Shown: positions 1-11,989 of the stretch, one piece after another
How positions within the stretch are numbered: the first letter of the stretch is position 1
Layout of the letters: every line of letters begins with the position of its first letter
Assembly (NCBI RefSeq): GCF_024586455.1
Contig: NC_065921.1
Location: 20,772,635-20,836,634 of the forward strand
DNA: 64,000 bases
DNA from: Bactrocera neohumeralis
Lineage: Eukaryota; Arthropoda; Insecta; Diptera; Tephritidae
Reading direction: 5' to 3'
The notes under the pieces: model-generated
Seen by the model: only the letters and a program-made list of their open reading frames with translations
Database searches by the model: none
Told to the model about the DNA's origin: nothing
Position numbers and translations under genes: made by a program

Positions 1-4
1 ATAA

Positions 5-580
5 GGGGTTACATGGGTTTCCTCGGGTAAAAACAGCCTTTTTTCAATAATTTTTATCTCATATAAAAAAATAAATGTTTTTTTAGAATTTTTTGTTGTT
101 ACAAACATACACTATTAAAAAAGAAATTCTAAAATTCTTGGAAAAAAAATATTTTAAACTCGGCCGGAAAAAGATGCGTCCGCGTTGGCAGGATAACTCC
201 TTAGAAGTTCATCTAAAGAGAAAACATACGTTATTAGTTAAGACCTTAACTTAGAAGTTGGACGCCGGGGAAAAAACTGAAAATTGAATTTTTGCAGACA
301 TTTTTACAAAAAAAATTAAAACTTCTGTGGAAATTTCATAACAATTTTTTTCCAATAGTTAAAATCGAAAAAATTTTTCATCCAAGTCTTCAATAATTGT
401 ATCTCAAAGGTCTGTGTAAAATTTCATGAAGATCGGTTAAGAAGTTCTCAATAAATCTTGCCAACCGATCTCAAAAACACAGTTTCGAGAAACACGAGTT
501 TAAAGACGGTGCACTTAGCCTAGCTAGTTACTCGGATCAACTTGAAATTTTTATTTTAAAATGTAAACCCATGTAACGCC
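5..580 (+). repeat. Family A inverted-terminal repeat (MITE-like), copy 1
   Basis: The left end reads GGGGTTACATGGGTTT (5-20) and the right end is its near-perfect reverse complement (565-580). The 576-bp body has no long open frame. ATAA stands immediately outside both ends (1-4 and 581-584), which looks like a target-site duplication. The same body, with a TTTTTTCAATAATTTTT stretch, a TGTTACAAACATACACTATTAA stretch and a GATCGGTTAAGAAGTTCTCA stretch, recurs at 6695-7210, 8862-9200 and 27558-28178. Inference: a non-autonomous DNA element. The tetranucleotide TTAA/ATAA target recalls piggyBac-type insertion, but the termini are not the classical piggyBac CCC ends. Confidence 0.75.
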
Positions 581-679
581 ATAAGGCATACCACAAACTT
601 ACTTTGGAGTAGTGTTGATGGAGAACGGGCCAAAAAGCTTTTTATTTTTCTAAAAAACAGGACATATTTAATAATATTG

Positions 680-835
680 TAGAGGTCATCAGAGGGCATC
701 AACTCTTAATATTCCACCTTTAGTAAATGGAAAGGCATACTTGGAGGGTGATGAGACAATGGAACATTTTCTTTCCGAATGCCCAGCCCTCAGCCGGCTG
801 CGACGTTATATCATCCACGGCTTCCAGTGCTCCAA
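680..835 (+). mobile_element. LINE ORF2 C-terminal remnant
   Basis: A frame here reads YLEGDETMEHFLSECPALSR, the Cys/His-rich tail that follows the RNase H domain in many insect non-LTR retrotransposon ORF2 proteins (CxxC...H...C pattern, usually followed by R-x-R-Y/H-x-L-G). Just upstream the frame reads VIRGHQLL, also typical of this tail. Only about 50 codons survive and there is a stop between the two parts. Host function is not expected. The clade (I, R1 or LOA-like) cannot be fixed from so short a piece. Confidence 0.65.
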
Positions 836-2707
836 CTAATGATAACTTCCAACCAACCAATCAATCTTTAAGGAGAGCACATTCTGATTATTCCCTAAAG
901 AGTACAATTGCATATGAACCAGTATCAAAAATATGTTTTTAGGATACAGTTAGGTGTTAATTAAACAATCAAACGAAAACCTTTAAGGTATAGATGAAGA
1001 CAGTTGAAATTTTGTTTACGCTTCTGTTCAAGAAATAACCTTTTTATTAGATTTTTTACAATAAGTCTCTTTTGGTATGCTTTAGGCTAAAGAAACCGTA
1101 TAATCAGTCTCTGCCTAGGATATTGTTAAATATGTTACTTAGAAGTTTCATGCCGGACTTGTTGAATTTTCGCAGAGTTAGAATCAATCCTCGTGAATTG
1201 TCCCCGATATTATTTGGTTTGAAATTTTACAGTAGTGTGTTGAGATCGGCTCATGATCGACTACAATTAGGACCTATGCGAAGTGTCGAAATAGTGCGAG
1301 GTATACTCAGATTTCAATTCCATCTTGATTTGGGTCTACGATACAATATTTCGTAGTCCGTAACTATATATGAGTAAATTATATAAAAAAAACTAAAATT
1401 GCAACAAAAAACTGAAATTACAAAAAAGAAATAATTTTAATAATTTTAAAAATATAAGCACCACTTTTCTGGTGAGTATACGTATAACCTCATTGTTCCT
1501 GCCAATTTTTGGCACTCATTTAGTTGCCTGCCGCAATAAAGCAGCCATTAAGTGCCTTTAACAGTGCAAATAATCGACGTCAAATTTGATAACTTGCGCC
1601 GCCATTTATAAACAAATATATGCAAAATATTACACAAACACACACACAAGCTCTTACACTGGCAATGGCAACTCAATGAACAGTTATTTGAGCAGCGCTA
1701 ATTTTGTTTTATTTGTTTCACTTCTGCTCGCTTACCATTCCGCGGGGCGGCGAAATCAAATTGCGCAAGCATTTAAAAACTTTTCGCGTCCAATTGCGAA
1801 CTGAGCTGAATGCCATTTAGCGCGAAGCAACGCGACCCCACCCCCACCATCGCCTAGCACCCATGAGCGTACACAGTTGCACAAGCAAGCTTTTTGTAAT
1901 TTGTTTGCAACTTTAATTTTCGCATTTCTGTTGACTCTTTTGTTAATTTTTCTTTTCGCTGTTCGCTATTCGCTTCTTGTTGCTGTGGTGGTTCTTGCTG
2001 TTCTTGTTGCTGGCATTTTACTGCCACACAAATGCAATTGCGCGTATCTGCAACACTTTCCAGCTCGGCGGTGGCGGCGGCGGCGGCAACATCCTGTATA
2101 CTTACCAGCTGCGGCACTCGGCAGTGCACGGCAACGCCAGACAACTTTCTGTGCCACACTGGTACTGGTCTGCCTCTGACCGACACTTACCTCCCGCCCC
2201 GGTGTTGCCACAGCGCTGCAAGTATGCACCATTTGTGGCCAGCAAACATTAGCGACAACATTTAGTCAACTAGGCTGCAACCGACCAACTTACTACGTTC
2301 CGCCCGCTAGCCGCTTTGGCCGCGCGCTCCACACTTTTGTTGGTCGCTGTGTAAGTGTAGCGCATTTTGGTGTTGCCTCGCTTAGGTTGGTTGTGAATGG
2401 AGGGGGCGCGCGCTTTGCATTGCCAACAAATGACCCTGACCACTAATGAGCTGTATGGCGCTGGTGTCACTTAATGGCTGACTTTCAGTTATCTTTTGTG
2501 TCGTTCTAAATCAAGCGCACAGTTGCCGCCGCGCATTCGTCTCTTTGCCGTCGTCGCGCTATCTCTTACGTACAAGTATACTAAGCGAGTTCTCCGTTTT
2601 TTGCGCCGGACGTTAAGCGCTGCCCCGCGAGAATCCGTTAGCGCGCCGACTGCGGGAGTAGTTTTGCTCATTAAAAAAAATATAAAAAAAAAAACAAAAA
2701 CAAGAAG
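836..2707. other. Intergenic or intronic DNA, no supported gene
   Basis: About 836-1480 is AT-rich and shows nothing recognisable. From about 1480 to 2690 base composition rises and the sequence looks single-copy, with CA runs (about 1635), GCC/CAG-type low complexity (about 1970-2100) and Gln/Ser-coding repeats typical of fly non-coding or 5' UTR DNA. Open frames of 70-120 codons overlap each other on both strands and show no domain. On the minus strand two good splice donors (GGTAAGTA with the exon end at 2106, GGTAAGTG with the exon end at 2191) could mark a non-coding exon. Confidence 0.5.
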
Positions 2708-3826
2708 AAACGTTAAGTTCGGTTGCGTCAAAACTATTATACCCTTAACATTTACAAAAGATTCCATACAAGAACTTAATTATGATCGGTTAGTTTGTTT
2801 GCCATATGTTAGAGTTATCCGATTCGAACAAATTTTTTCCTATGACCTTATACAATAATTCCTGAAAGTTTTTGGGAAGCTATCCCGTCATATTAAAAAG
2901 TTTTTCTTATAAGGACTGAATTTTGATCGATCAGTTTGTATGACAGCTAAAGGCTATAGAGGTCCGATCTGAACAATATTTTTGGATATTGTACCGTTAC
3001 CTTAAACAATAATTCTTGAAAGTTTTTAGGAAGCTATCCCGTCATATAAAAAAGTTTTTCGAAATTTTGATCGATCAGTTTGTATGACAGCTATAGGCTA
3101 TAGTGATCCGATCTGAACAATTTCTCAGGATATTATATCTTTTCTTTAGAAAAAAATCCACGCCAAATTTCGTGTTTATATCTCACCAAATGAAAAAGCA
3201 TTTCATACGAGCACTTGATTCCGATCGTGCATTTTGTATGACAGCTATATGTTAGAGCGGTCCGATCTGAAAAATGTTTTCAGAGATTGTTCTGTTATCT
3301 TAAAGAGTAAGTGCTGAAAATTTTCGGTAAGATAACTTGTCATATTAAAAAGTTTTTCATACAAGGACTGGATTTTGGTCGATCAGCTTGTATGCCAGCT
3401 ATGGGCTATAGTAGTCCGATATGATCAATATCTTAAGAGATTATATCTTTTCTTCACCAAATTATCCATGCTTAATTTCGTGAATATATCTTGTCAAATA
3501 AAAATGTTTTCCTTACGCACACTTGATTCCGATAGTGAATTTTGTATGGCAGCTATATGCTATAGTGATCCAATATCGATGGTTCCGACAAATGAGCAGC
3601 TTCCTGAAGAGAAAAAGACATGAGCAAAATTTCAGGATGATAACTCAAAAGCTGAGAGACTAGTTCACATATATACATTGAGAAGGACACACGGATATGG
3701 TTAAATCGCGACATGCTGATCATTTATATATGTACATATATACATACTTTTCATAGTTACCGACGCTTCCTTCCTTGTATAAAGAAACATCCTAACAAGC
3801 TTAATACACCCTGTGTAGGGTATAAA
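2708..3826 (+). repeat. Family B repeat, copy 1 (six ~150-bp units)
   Basis: It begins with AAACGTTAAGTTCGGTTGCG then TTATACCCTTAACA, the family's 5' end, and finishes with ACACCCTGTGTAGGGTATAA, the family's 3' hairpin-like end. Between them a motif like TATGCCAGCTATGGGCTATA followed by a GTCCGATC-type box occurs at about 2801, 2940, 3081, 3237, 3390 and 3544, so the body is a degenerate tandem array of 140-156-bp units. The 3' part holds the family's GACACACGGATATGGTTAAA-type box. No protein is encoded. Inference: a non-autonomous dispersed element whose internal units expand and contract. Confidence 0.8.
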
Positions 3827-5185
3827 AGTATGATTATCAAAATTAAATGAAAAATAAAAATTATTTAATTTAGTTTTCACTACGCCTTGAAATATGCAGT
3901 AAAATGTGGGCGCTTGGCAGTTAGCAGCGCGCGTTGGGCCACTAAAGCGTGCATTTAAAATTATTACACATAATTTGCACTCATTTGCGCTTTATTTTCA
4001 CTTTTTAGCAACAAACATTTGCTGCGTTGGCTTTTCAATTTTTTCACAATTTTAATTTTATTTCTCTTATGGTTTTTGTTTTTTTTTTTTTACAGCTGCC
4101 AGCGCTTTCTTGTTGTTCTTGTTACGTCGTCGTCTTGCACCATTTACGGCTGTGTGCTCATTGCGCTGCGTTTATGTGTAGTCACTCTGTTGACTCCAGT
4201 TGCAACATGACTCCAGCAAAATGTTGCCGGATGTGCAGTATTTTTTACTTCCGGTCGCGTTTCGGCCGCTCGACACTTTGTGCGTTTTATGCTAAATAAG
4301 TTATCTAACTCTTAGTGGTGGCACTCGCAATTTAATACACACATACATACAAACATAGCTGAGTAGTTTAAATTTAATGAGCGAGTTGTTAGCGCACTTT
4401 GTGTGTTTTAGTGCGCGGTGGCATAGTAAAAAGGTTATTGCTTTATTAATTATGCTGCAGATAGTTAGATGCCCGTTAAGAATTAAGCGCGCCTGTAGTT
4501 GTTGCAACATTAGCGATCAGTTTGCTAGCTCTATACTGTAATTTTTCCCAATGTCTAAAGCTTGAAAGAATCAAAACAATATTTTACATCCGAAAACACC
4601 AACGACTTAATGTCAGTTTTTTATATTCGCTGCTAAACTTTACTTTTCTTAATACCAGTTGCTACGCCTTCGATCAATAAGTAGGAAGATTTTGCAAGTC
4701 AGAAATACAGTTGGAAACCTGAGAACATCACTCAGTTAAAACTCTCACGTATTTCCTTACAGCGACCTCTGCAGGAAGCAAGTTTTCAGAAGCAGAGACT
4801 AAAATAAGTAGGCTTCCATAATAATGCCTGTTGTAAAGAATAATTGTGAGGCTTGCGTTATTGCTTATCAGACAACGTTGACTAGTCACTTCTGAAAGTT
4901 TTTCTTCAGAATTTAAGAGCCAATAACCTGTGTAAGTCTTTTGAAACTTAATTCTTTATTACCGGTTGTGACTAACTCTATCTCTAGGTAGAGCCAAGAG
5001 ACTAAGAAGAACATATTGAGGGCATTAATACTTAACATCAACCAGAGAATCTCCAAATGGAAATCACAGCACAAGCTAGATGAATATGTGTACCAGTATG
5101 ATTTTTTTATATGAAACTTAAATTCTAATTTTGAATGGGAAAGTAAAAAAAATATTTAAAATATTGACTTTCGATTTTTTCACAT
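3827..5185. other. Intergenic DNA, no supported gene
   Basis: About 3850-4520 is single-copy-looking DNA with T-rich runs and no convincing frame. About 4530-5180 is AT-rich. A short piece near 5010-5070 (ATTGAGGGCATTAATACTTA) faintly resembles the LINE tail at 680-720 but is too short to call. Open frames of 60-90 codons on both strands show no domain. Confidence 0.4.
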
Positions 5186-5186
5186 T

Positions 5187-6124
5187 TTAACCTCCTTTCT
5201 GGCGCTTTCTGGATACCGTGCGAATAGAAATGTTCATCTTTTGAAGCAAACCAATCAAACATCCTATTTTCGACTTCTGCGGAAGAGACAAGTCTGATGA
5301 ATACGTCGGGTGGGGTAGCAGCACCCAGCCAAATACTGTGATTGTATCCTGAACCGATTTTGCTTTTGTGACAGGTGCATTGTCGTGTAACAAAATTACT
5401 TTGCCGTGCCTTCTGGCCCTCTCTGGTCGTTTTTCGATCAAAGCATAGTTCAAATTGAGCATTTGTTGTCTATAGTGATTAGTATGAATAGTTTCACCAG
5501 GTTGTAGAAGCTCATGATATAACACACCCTTCTGATCCCACCACACACAGAACATTGGCCTCCTACCGAATCGATCTGTTTTTGCAGTTGATATTGGTGG
5601 TTGTCCCGGATTAAGCCAAGATTTTTACCTTTAGGATTCTTAAAATAAATCCATTCCATCATCGCCAGTGACAATTCGTTGCAAAACTGATTTTCTTTCG
5701 TGTCTTTGAAGCAAAATTTCACAAGTGTTTTTTCGATTTTCCATTTCTCTTTCATTCAATTCTTGTGGCACCCATTATTCACATTTGTAGATCATTTTCA
5801 TAGCTTTCTAACGTTCTGAAATTGTTTGTTGTGCAACATTTAGCATAACTGCAATTTGCTTTTGACTCAAAGGATCATCTTCTTCCAATATGGCTTGCAG
5901 TTCGGCATCTTCTAACTTTTTTTTTCGTCTTTCACGTTCTTCATTTCCCACACGAAAATCATTATCTCTAAACTGTTGAAACCATCTTTTGCAAGTTGCT
6001 TCTGATAAAGCATGATCACCATATGCATGGATAAGCATTCGATGCGACTCTGCCGAAAACAGAACATTAATACTTTCCGTAAATCAAAACTTTTTAGTAA
6101 AAACTTTGACATTTTTAACACAAT
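5187..6124 (-). pseudogene. Mariner transposase pseudogene, mauritiana-like
   Basis: Read on the minus strand from about 6121, three broken frames together cover most of a mariner transposase. The N-terminus reads MSKFLLKSFDLRKVL, then the helix-turn-helix part carries YGDHALSEATCKRWFQQF and, further on, QKQIAVMLNVAQQTIS. The catalytic half includes EWIYFKNPKGK, WWDQKGVLYHELLQPGETI and LLHDNAPVTKAKSVQD, where LHDNAP holds the second catalytic Asp. The expected PHPxYSPDL box is PHPTYSSDL and the third Asp region is damaged (SLPQKSK). The family normally runs about 340-350 residues in one exon. Here at least two frameshifts and a degraded C-terminus make it inactive. The family would catalyse cut-and-paste transposition at TA sites; clear terminal inverted repeats were not found. 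Confidence 0.9.
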
Positions 6125-6308
6125 GAAAAAATATGATGCTATTTGTTCAATGTCTCTAAGGTTATTGACTATTTTTGACAGATGTCATGTCAAAAGAAAA
6201 AAATTAAGATCCGTTTACAACAAATGTTCACTAGTAACACATTTGTGTCTTAACGTTCATTTTATGAAACTACAACGGTTAATGGGTATAATATTGGGCT
6301 TATAACTA

Positions 6309-6545
6309 TATATCGTCACCTAAAATGCAAAAAAAACGTATCATAAAAAAATTTAAATTGAATTTTTTATTGCTTACCATTCACTACACCATTATAAAAC
6401 TCAGATATAACCAATACATAACCATTTTATAACCAAAACTCAAATTTTGTTTCAATCTGAGTGGTTTTTATTATATCGTTTTCCTTTCGCCAGTAAACTT
6501 GTGAAAAGTGATGTTACGTTATTTTCCATTTTAGGTGAAGATATA
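6309..6545. repeat. Family C foldback-like element, short copy
   Basis: The left end TATATCGTCACCTAAAATGC (6309-6328) is repeated in inverted form at the right end, finishing at 6545. The inverted arms extend inward over about 30 bp to TACGTT and slightly outward into the flanks (AACTATATATC on both sides), so the exact ends are uncertain. The 237-bp body has one and a half copies of a unit containing ATAACCAATACATAACCA and CAAATTTTGTTTCAA. The longer copy at 19057-19570 has the same ends and an expanded array of that unit. No protein is encoded. Confidence 0.8.
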
Positions 6546-6694
6546 TAGTTGTTTGCAGTCTTTATTAATTAAGTTATTGAAAGTCGATTATTGCAAGGTT
6601 ACTCTGAATCGCTCTCGCTAATTAACAAGAAGTTTGTTCAACAATATATCCATGGATAAAAAAATAATCTGTTCTAAGTTTCTAGTGGCCTTAA

Positions 6695-7210
6695 AAGCCC
6701 ATGAACTTCGAGTAAAAAACATCATTTTTTCAACGCTTCTTTTCTCATATAAAAAATTAAATATTTTATTAGGATTTTTTATTGTTACAAACACACACTA
6801 CTAACAAAGAAATTCAGATTCCGTCGATGCTCTCCCGTTAGCAGAATAACTTCTTAGAGGATCATCTTTCCAATGAAAAAAATGCGTGTTTTAGTTTAAA
6901 CCTTAGAACTTGGACGAAGGAAAAAAACTGAAAATTGGATTTTTTGCAACCATTTTTACAAAATAAACTGAAAGAATTGTGTCTCAAAGGTTTGCGTAAA
7001 ATTTCATGAAAAATCCGATGAAACCGACTTCAAAACACACGTTTTCGAAAAAAATGCATTTAAAAAGCCAACAAGTTCTTAAGGCTGTGTCTCCGAAAGT
7101 ATTACTCAGATCAATGTGAAAATTTAGGTCAATATTCTAGAGGTATTGTGGGATTTGATAAGACCATAAAAAGGTTATATTTTTTGAAACCCGAAAACTC
7201 ATGTAACCCC
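6695..7210 (+). repeat. Family A inverted-terminal repeat, copy 2
   Basis: The body aligns with copy 1, including TTTTTTCAACGCTTCTTTTC, the TTACAAACACACACTACTAA stretch and the CAAAACACACGTTTTCGAAA stretch. The right end CTCATGTAACCCC (7198-7210) matches the family terminus. The left end is decayed (CCCATGAACTTCGAG). TTAA stands on both sides, at 6691-6694 and 7211-7214, which supports a TTAA target site. It encodes nothing. Confidence 0.7.
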
Positions 7211-8861
7211 TTAAGAAAAAATCTTTAATATAGAATTTTTATGTCAGGTCTTGTATCCGAATTAGTTTTGGCGAAAGGTCATACAACTAAAAAATTGGAC
7301 TGGTAAAGTATAAAAAATACGTTTCTGCCATTTTTTGTTTTGCCTAAAAGAGTAAGGTGAAACCTAAAATGCCTTACTTTCATTAAAGAAGAAACAAAAC
7401 ACTACTTAAAATACTGTATTCAGTTGTTTAAAATTTATAATAGATGGACGTTTCGTCGTTCCCTTGATCATAGATACTAACTGCAACACTACCAGATACC
7501 ACTAACCAATATCTAACCTATTAAGAAATATCTCCTTTTGAGCTGGTTTGCAATATTTATAGTACTTATACATATAATTAAAAAGCATAGTATATGTACA
7601 TATGAATATTTCTTCTGGTTACCCTAAAAAGTAAAAGAAGAGAAATAAACTCCACGGAAAACATTTTATATTTCCCATTTTTTTTAAGATCTGGCTTCAT
7701 AAGAATGTAATATTTCACACATGCTCTTCGCTCTTATATATATACATTCCAGTGAAGACCTCCGAAGGAGAAAGCATGTGTGTGTTTGTATTTGTTGCAA
7801 GTTTAACTGAGAAGCAGTGAAACCGCAAGTAGAAGCAATAAATTTTTAAGTACTTCGGCTACAAAGTTTGGAAAGCATGCACAGTCATCCAAATATATAT
7901 GAAATATATAAATATAATGTATACATATACACACACAGATGCATGTTGCTGTCAGTTAATGTAAGTGCGTTCTTGTTTTCACGCTTTTGTCCGAAGATTT
8001 CCAATAATGAGCAAAAAATACAGGCTTATACTTTCTTCGCATATGCATATGTATGTACACGTATATATATTTTATATAAATATATGTTTATAGCATGTAT
8101 GTGATAAATCAGTACTTCGCATCAATGTAAGCGAGCCTTGAGTGCTTGACCTTTACCCATTTGCACATTTGCTGTTTTTCCCATGTGTCTGCGGCTTCTA
8201 TCTTTTTGAGTTTTTTCATATTGTTATTATTGTTGTTTGTATTTTTAGGTCTCTTCAGTGTAACTTTTATAGATATCTTTTGAAATCGTAATAAATTACT
8301 TCACTAATGTCAATATATTAAGAAAACAAGTTTTTATTGTATACCCCAATCATATTTTTTTTCAGTTATCGTCCTGTTTGTTTTACAGTTCTTCTTCAAT
8401 ACGTGACAATATTTCGCTTCAGTGAAGTTATTCATAATATTAAACTTAAATTCGTATATAATTGTTTGCTATTTTTGTGACTACATATATATTTGACTTT
8501 GGAACTAATTCTCAATTTATTTTTTCGTATTTTTCAGATTTTCCTGCCTTTGTACTTTGAAATTCGGTAAGTTTCTTAAAAAGAATCTAATCAAATACTT
8601 AAAATAAACATTTTAACTTGTCGAAATTTCCAAAAAGACTTTAAGCTGGTCATAATATTAATTAAAATAGGCCAAATCTTATTTCGTTTACGACTATAAA
8701 CAAACAAAAATAATTGGTTTTCAAAAAATCTTTTTTTGTTGGTTACCTTTAGGGTCCTAAAACTATTCAATTCATAGAATGTAAATAATACGTTTTCTTT
8801 GGCCATTTCCTATTATCATGTCGAAACGTTTGGGTCTATAAGTTTGAGAGCATAAAATTTT
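7211..8861. other. Intergenic DNA with short microsatellites
   Basis: The sequence is AT-rich with TATA-type and ATATGTA-type simple repeats around 7560-7600, 7735-7745 and 7890-8100. A frame at 7868-8104 is made of such repeats and is not considered coding. No domain, RNA gene or mobile element was recognised. Confidence 0.4.
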
Positions 8862-9200
8862 AGGGAGATGAATGGGTTTCCTCGAGCAAAATCATATTTT
8901 CAAAATACTTTATTACATCAGAAATTAAATATTTTTTTCAAACTTTTTATTATTCTTGCGATAAATATCTTACAAAGATTTGGTTAAAACTTCAAAAAAA
9001 AATTAAAATCTCGAAAAAGGGGCCTCCGCGTTGACAGCAGAACTTCTTACAGGATCCTTCGAAGTAAAGAGAAAAAACACGTTTAAGTTGGATCGTAAAG
9101 TAGCTATTGCATTTACTGTTTTAAGTGGCTATATTTCTGAAGTCGAGCGCACAACTTCTTTGCTGTATCTCGAAAACTATTACCCGGATTACCCGGTGCA
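8862..9200 (+). repeat. Family A repeat, copy 3, right-truncated
   Basis: It starts with GGGAGATGAATGGGTTTCCT, a decayed family A left end, and follows the family body through CTTTTTATTATTCTTGCGAT, the GCGTTGACAGCAGAACTTCT stretch and CTGTATCTCGAAAACTATTA. After about 9200 the match to the other copies ends and no right terminus is present. The frame at 9031-9393 that overlaps it is an accident of the repeat. Confidence 0.65.
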
Positions 9201-10734
9201 TTTAGGAAAATGTTCTAGATATGTTACAAAAATAAATATGAAAATGTTATCGGGTTCATGGAGAGTAATGTTATCTACAGCCTGCAGGGCATCATTATCT
9301 AGTAAGCGATTACCTTATTTGCTCTCGACACACAGTTCTAGAAGCATCTTCGTCTGTAGAAGCTCTTTTGAAACGGGCGATTCTGAAGATTAGGCCTACT
9401 ATCCCAGATATCTTGTAACAAAACTTTTTTATAGGAACACGTTCGCGAATATAATATTCTTAAGATATTATTCACCAAAAAATGTAACATACGCTCAAAT
9501 AAATTTCGTTTTTGTAAAAACAGTTTTTTCTTCCAAATTATAAACTCACAGCTTCTTTGATAGCGTGGCATGCAACTGGTAAGCAATAGCGGCTTTTTGT
9601 TCATAAAGTTACAAATATTACTAGATTATTTGCCTCAGTATCCCTCCCACCCGCTACCCCAGGCAGTATTTTATTCATTGACATACAAATACATATATAA
9701 ATATGTGTGTAATTTAATGGCGTGTCCTATTAATTTTTATATCAATTGCATGCAGCTTGTCACTCCCAACAAATTCCACCACCAACCAACATTTCAGCAC
9801 CTGCCTCCACCACCTTCAGCGCTCATTCGTTTGCTACCATACGATTCCGTAGCATCATCTTTGTTACAGTCAATGCGATGTGTCTATTTGTTGTTGTCAC
9901 TGTTTTTTTTTTGTTTTTGGCTCACACGCCCCGGTCACCAACCGTTTTGCCCAGCAGTGTGACTTTTAGTGTTTTGAACTTAATTAAAAGCGACAAGCGA
10001 CTGTCGTCGTAGTGCTCGCCCCCGTCTTCGTCTTCAACATCCTACTCGTCGTTGCCAAGCATATCCTCAGTGTGTAGGCGTTGCTGCCAGCGGCGCAGTG
10101 TCGCATTGGATTTATGGTTTGACTCGTTTCGCCAAAGGACTTGTGTGTGTAATTTTCCTGCTGTCGTCATTCTTTTTCCTTTGTGCTTGCACTTTTTTCG
10201 AACTGTACTCAAAGATATTTTTCTTTTTTTCTCTCGCCGCGCTTTGTTTTTGTCCTTGTGCCCGCACATTTCGACACTTGGCAAGGTTTTCCCTTCTAAT
10301 TTTACCGACACTTTTCATTTGAGTTGTGTTGCCATCAAAAGGTATCTAAGCGCATCAACATGTTTCACTGTGTGTGTGTGTGTCTTTCCTTGGTATGCGT
10401 TGTCTATCAGCGTGTGTGTGCATGTGTATGTGTGTTTGTGTTGATGCTCACATTTGATATGCTCCATATGATGTCCTTATAATCATTTAACTGCTGGCAG
10501 TCACTATTTTTACACCTCGTGACTTATTGGCGCGAAGCGTCGTCGTGACAGCTTTGACATTAATTGTGTTGCTATTAAATTTATTAAATACAAATCATTT
10601 TAATTTTATACGCCTATTAAGTAAATTGACAGTAAATGGTAGGCGAGCTTCAATGTAGTTTGATATTGGTGTATTTATTCATTGTTGTTTATGAAACATG
10701 AAACAAAAACAAAGAAAAAAAGAAACAAAAAAAA
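9201..10734. other. Intergenic DNA, single-copy-looking, no supported gene
   Basis: From about 9640 the sequence becomes richer in C and T, with a TG microsatellite at 10368-10440 and many pyrimidine runs. Overlapping frames of 70-130 codons on both strands come from these runs and show no domain. Nothing else is recognised. Confidence 0.4.
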
Positions 10735-11212
10735 CCTCAACTATCTTTCACTGCACCAAAGCTAATACCCTCCACAAATAAAAGTATTTCCATAAAGAAC
10801 TTGATTTTGATTGTTTAGTTTGTATGACAGCTATATGCTATAGTGATCCGAACTGAATGATTTCTTAGAATATTGCATAATTTTCTCAGATAATAATCGA
10901 TGCCTAATTTCTTAAAGATAGCTCTTCAAATAAAAAAGTTGTCCATATGAAGACATAATTTGGGCTATTAAATATATGTTTCAGGGGTCCAACATCGACA
11001 TTTTCGACAAACATGCAGTTTCTTGAGGAGAAACGGACGTATGTATGTGAAATTTCAGTAAAATATATCAAAATTTGAGGGTCTTCTTGTATACACAGAC
11101 AGACAGACAGAAGGACATGGCTAAATCGACTCAGCTCGTAACGCTTTAGGGTTTCCGGCTTTTCCTTTTGGGTGTTACAAACTTCATGGCAAACTTAGTT
11201 AAATTACTCTGT
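10735..11212 (+). repeat. Family B repeat, copy 2, short and worn
   Basis: It begins with a decayed 5' end (TTTCACTGCACCAAAGCTAA then TACCCTCCACA) and carries one clear core, GTATGACAGCTATATGCTAT at about 10820, followed by GTGATCCGA. The downstream part keeps the family 3' region: CGACATTTTCGACAAACATG, the GACAGACAGAAGGACATGGC box near 11100, then GTTACAAACTTCATGGCAAA. The terminal GGGTATAAA hairpin is lost. It encodes nothing. Confidence 0.75.
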
Positions 11213-11989
11213 AAAAAGGTGCCTCTTTAGATATTTGTTTTGGAGCAACGTTGATGTGGTTTTCACAAAAAAGAACCATAGCATATTGATCATATTTTTT
11301 ATAATCGATTTTTTTAGTTGAAATCGATATATTCAAGCTTTCAGCAAGTTGCTCTTGTTAGCAGCACATGAGTAAGCTTCTAGTCGGGCCTGCATGAACA
11401 ATTCAGGGGTCTGGCTGTCACATATAGTCAAACAAATATGAGGTTCTGTCATGTTAGCTTTACAAAATTTCTGCTTCTTCCATGAACTTTCCGCCTTTTT
11501 TTCCTCTAAGTAGAAAATTATTATTGCATGCATTTCCTGATAAATTATTGAAAATTTTTTTTGATAGACACTTTTAAAGAAAATGTGCATGTTGAGCTCA
11601 TGATTTCTTGTCATTTACTCCCCTCTCGTGTCCCAATGAGGCTTAGAAATCACTTAATGTTGCAGCACATACGAGTGGTATGGCTTTTTTCTAACACTTA
11701 TATTTTTAAATTCGTGATATCTTTCCAATGGAATGTCCGAATCGAATATTAGTATAACTATTTGAAGATATTGAATTAGGCTTGAAAATGACATCATTTA
11801 TTTGTATAGGGATTAATATCAAGGTACTAATAAAGAGCTTTTATAGAGGCGGCATTAACATTTTTTTTAATAAAAATAAACTTATTACGACGTAACTAAA
11901 GCGTGATCCATTTCGAGGTTCCCTACTATATAAAGAAAAAACGCAGAAACTTAAAATTTAATAGGAATTGTGTATTATTATTCGAAAGA
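11213..11989. other. AT-rich intergenic DNA, nothing recognised
   Basis: A 93-codon frame on the minus strand at 11333-11614 has Cys and Lys residues but matches no family I know. It could be a decayed transposon piece given its neighbours. Nothing else is seen. Confidence 0.35.
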
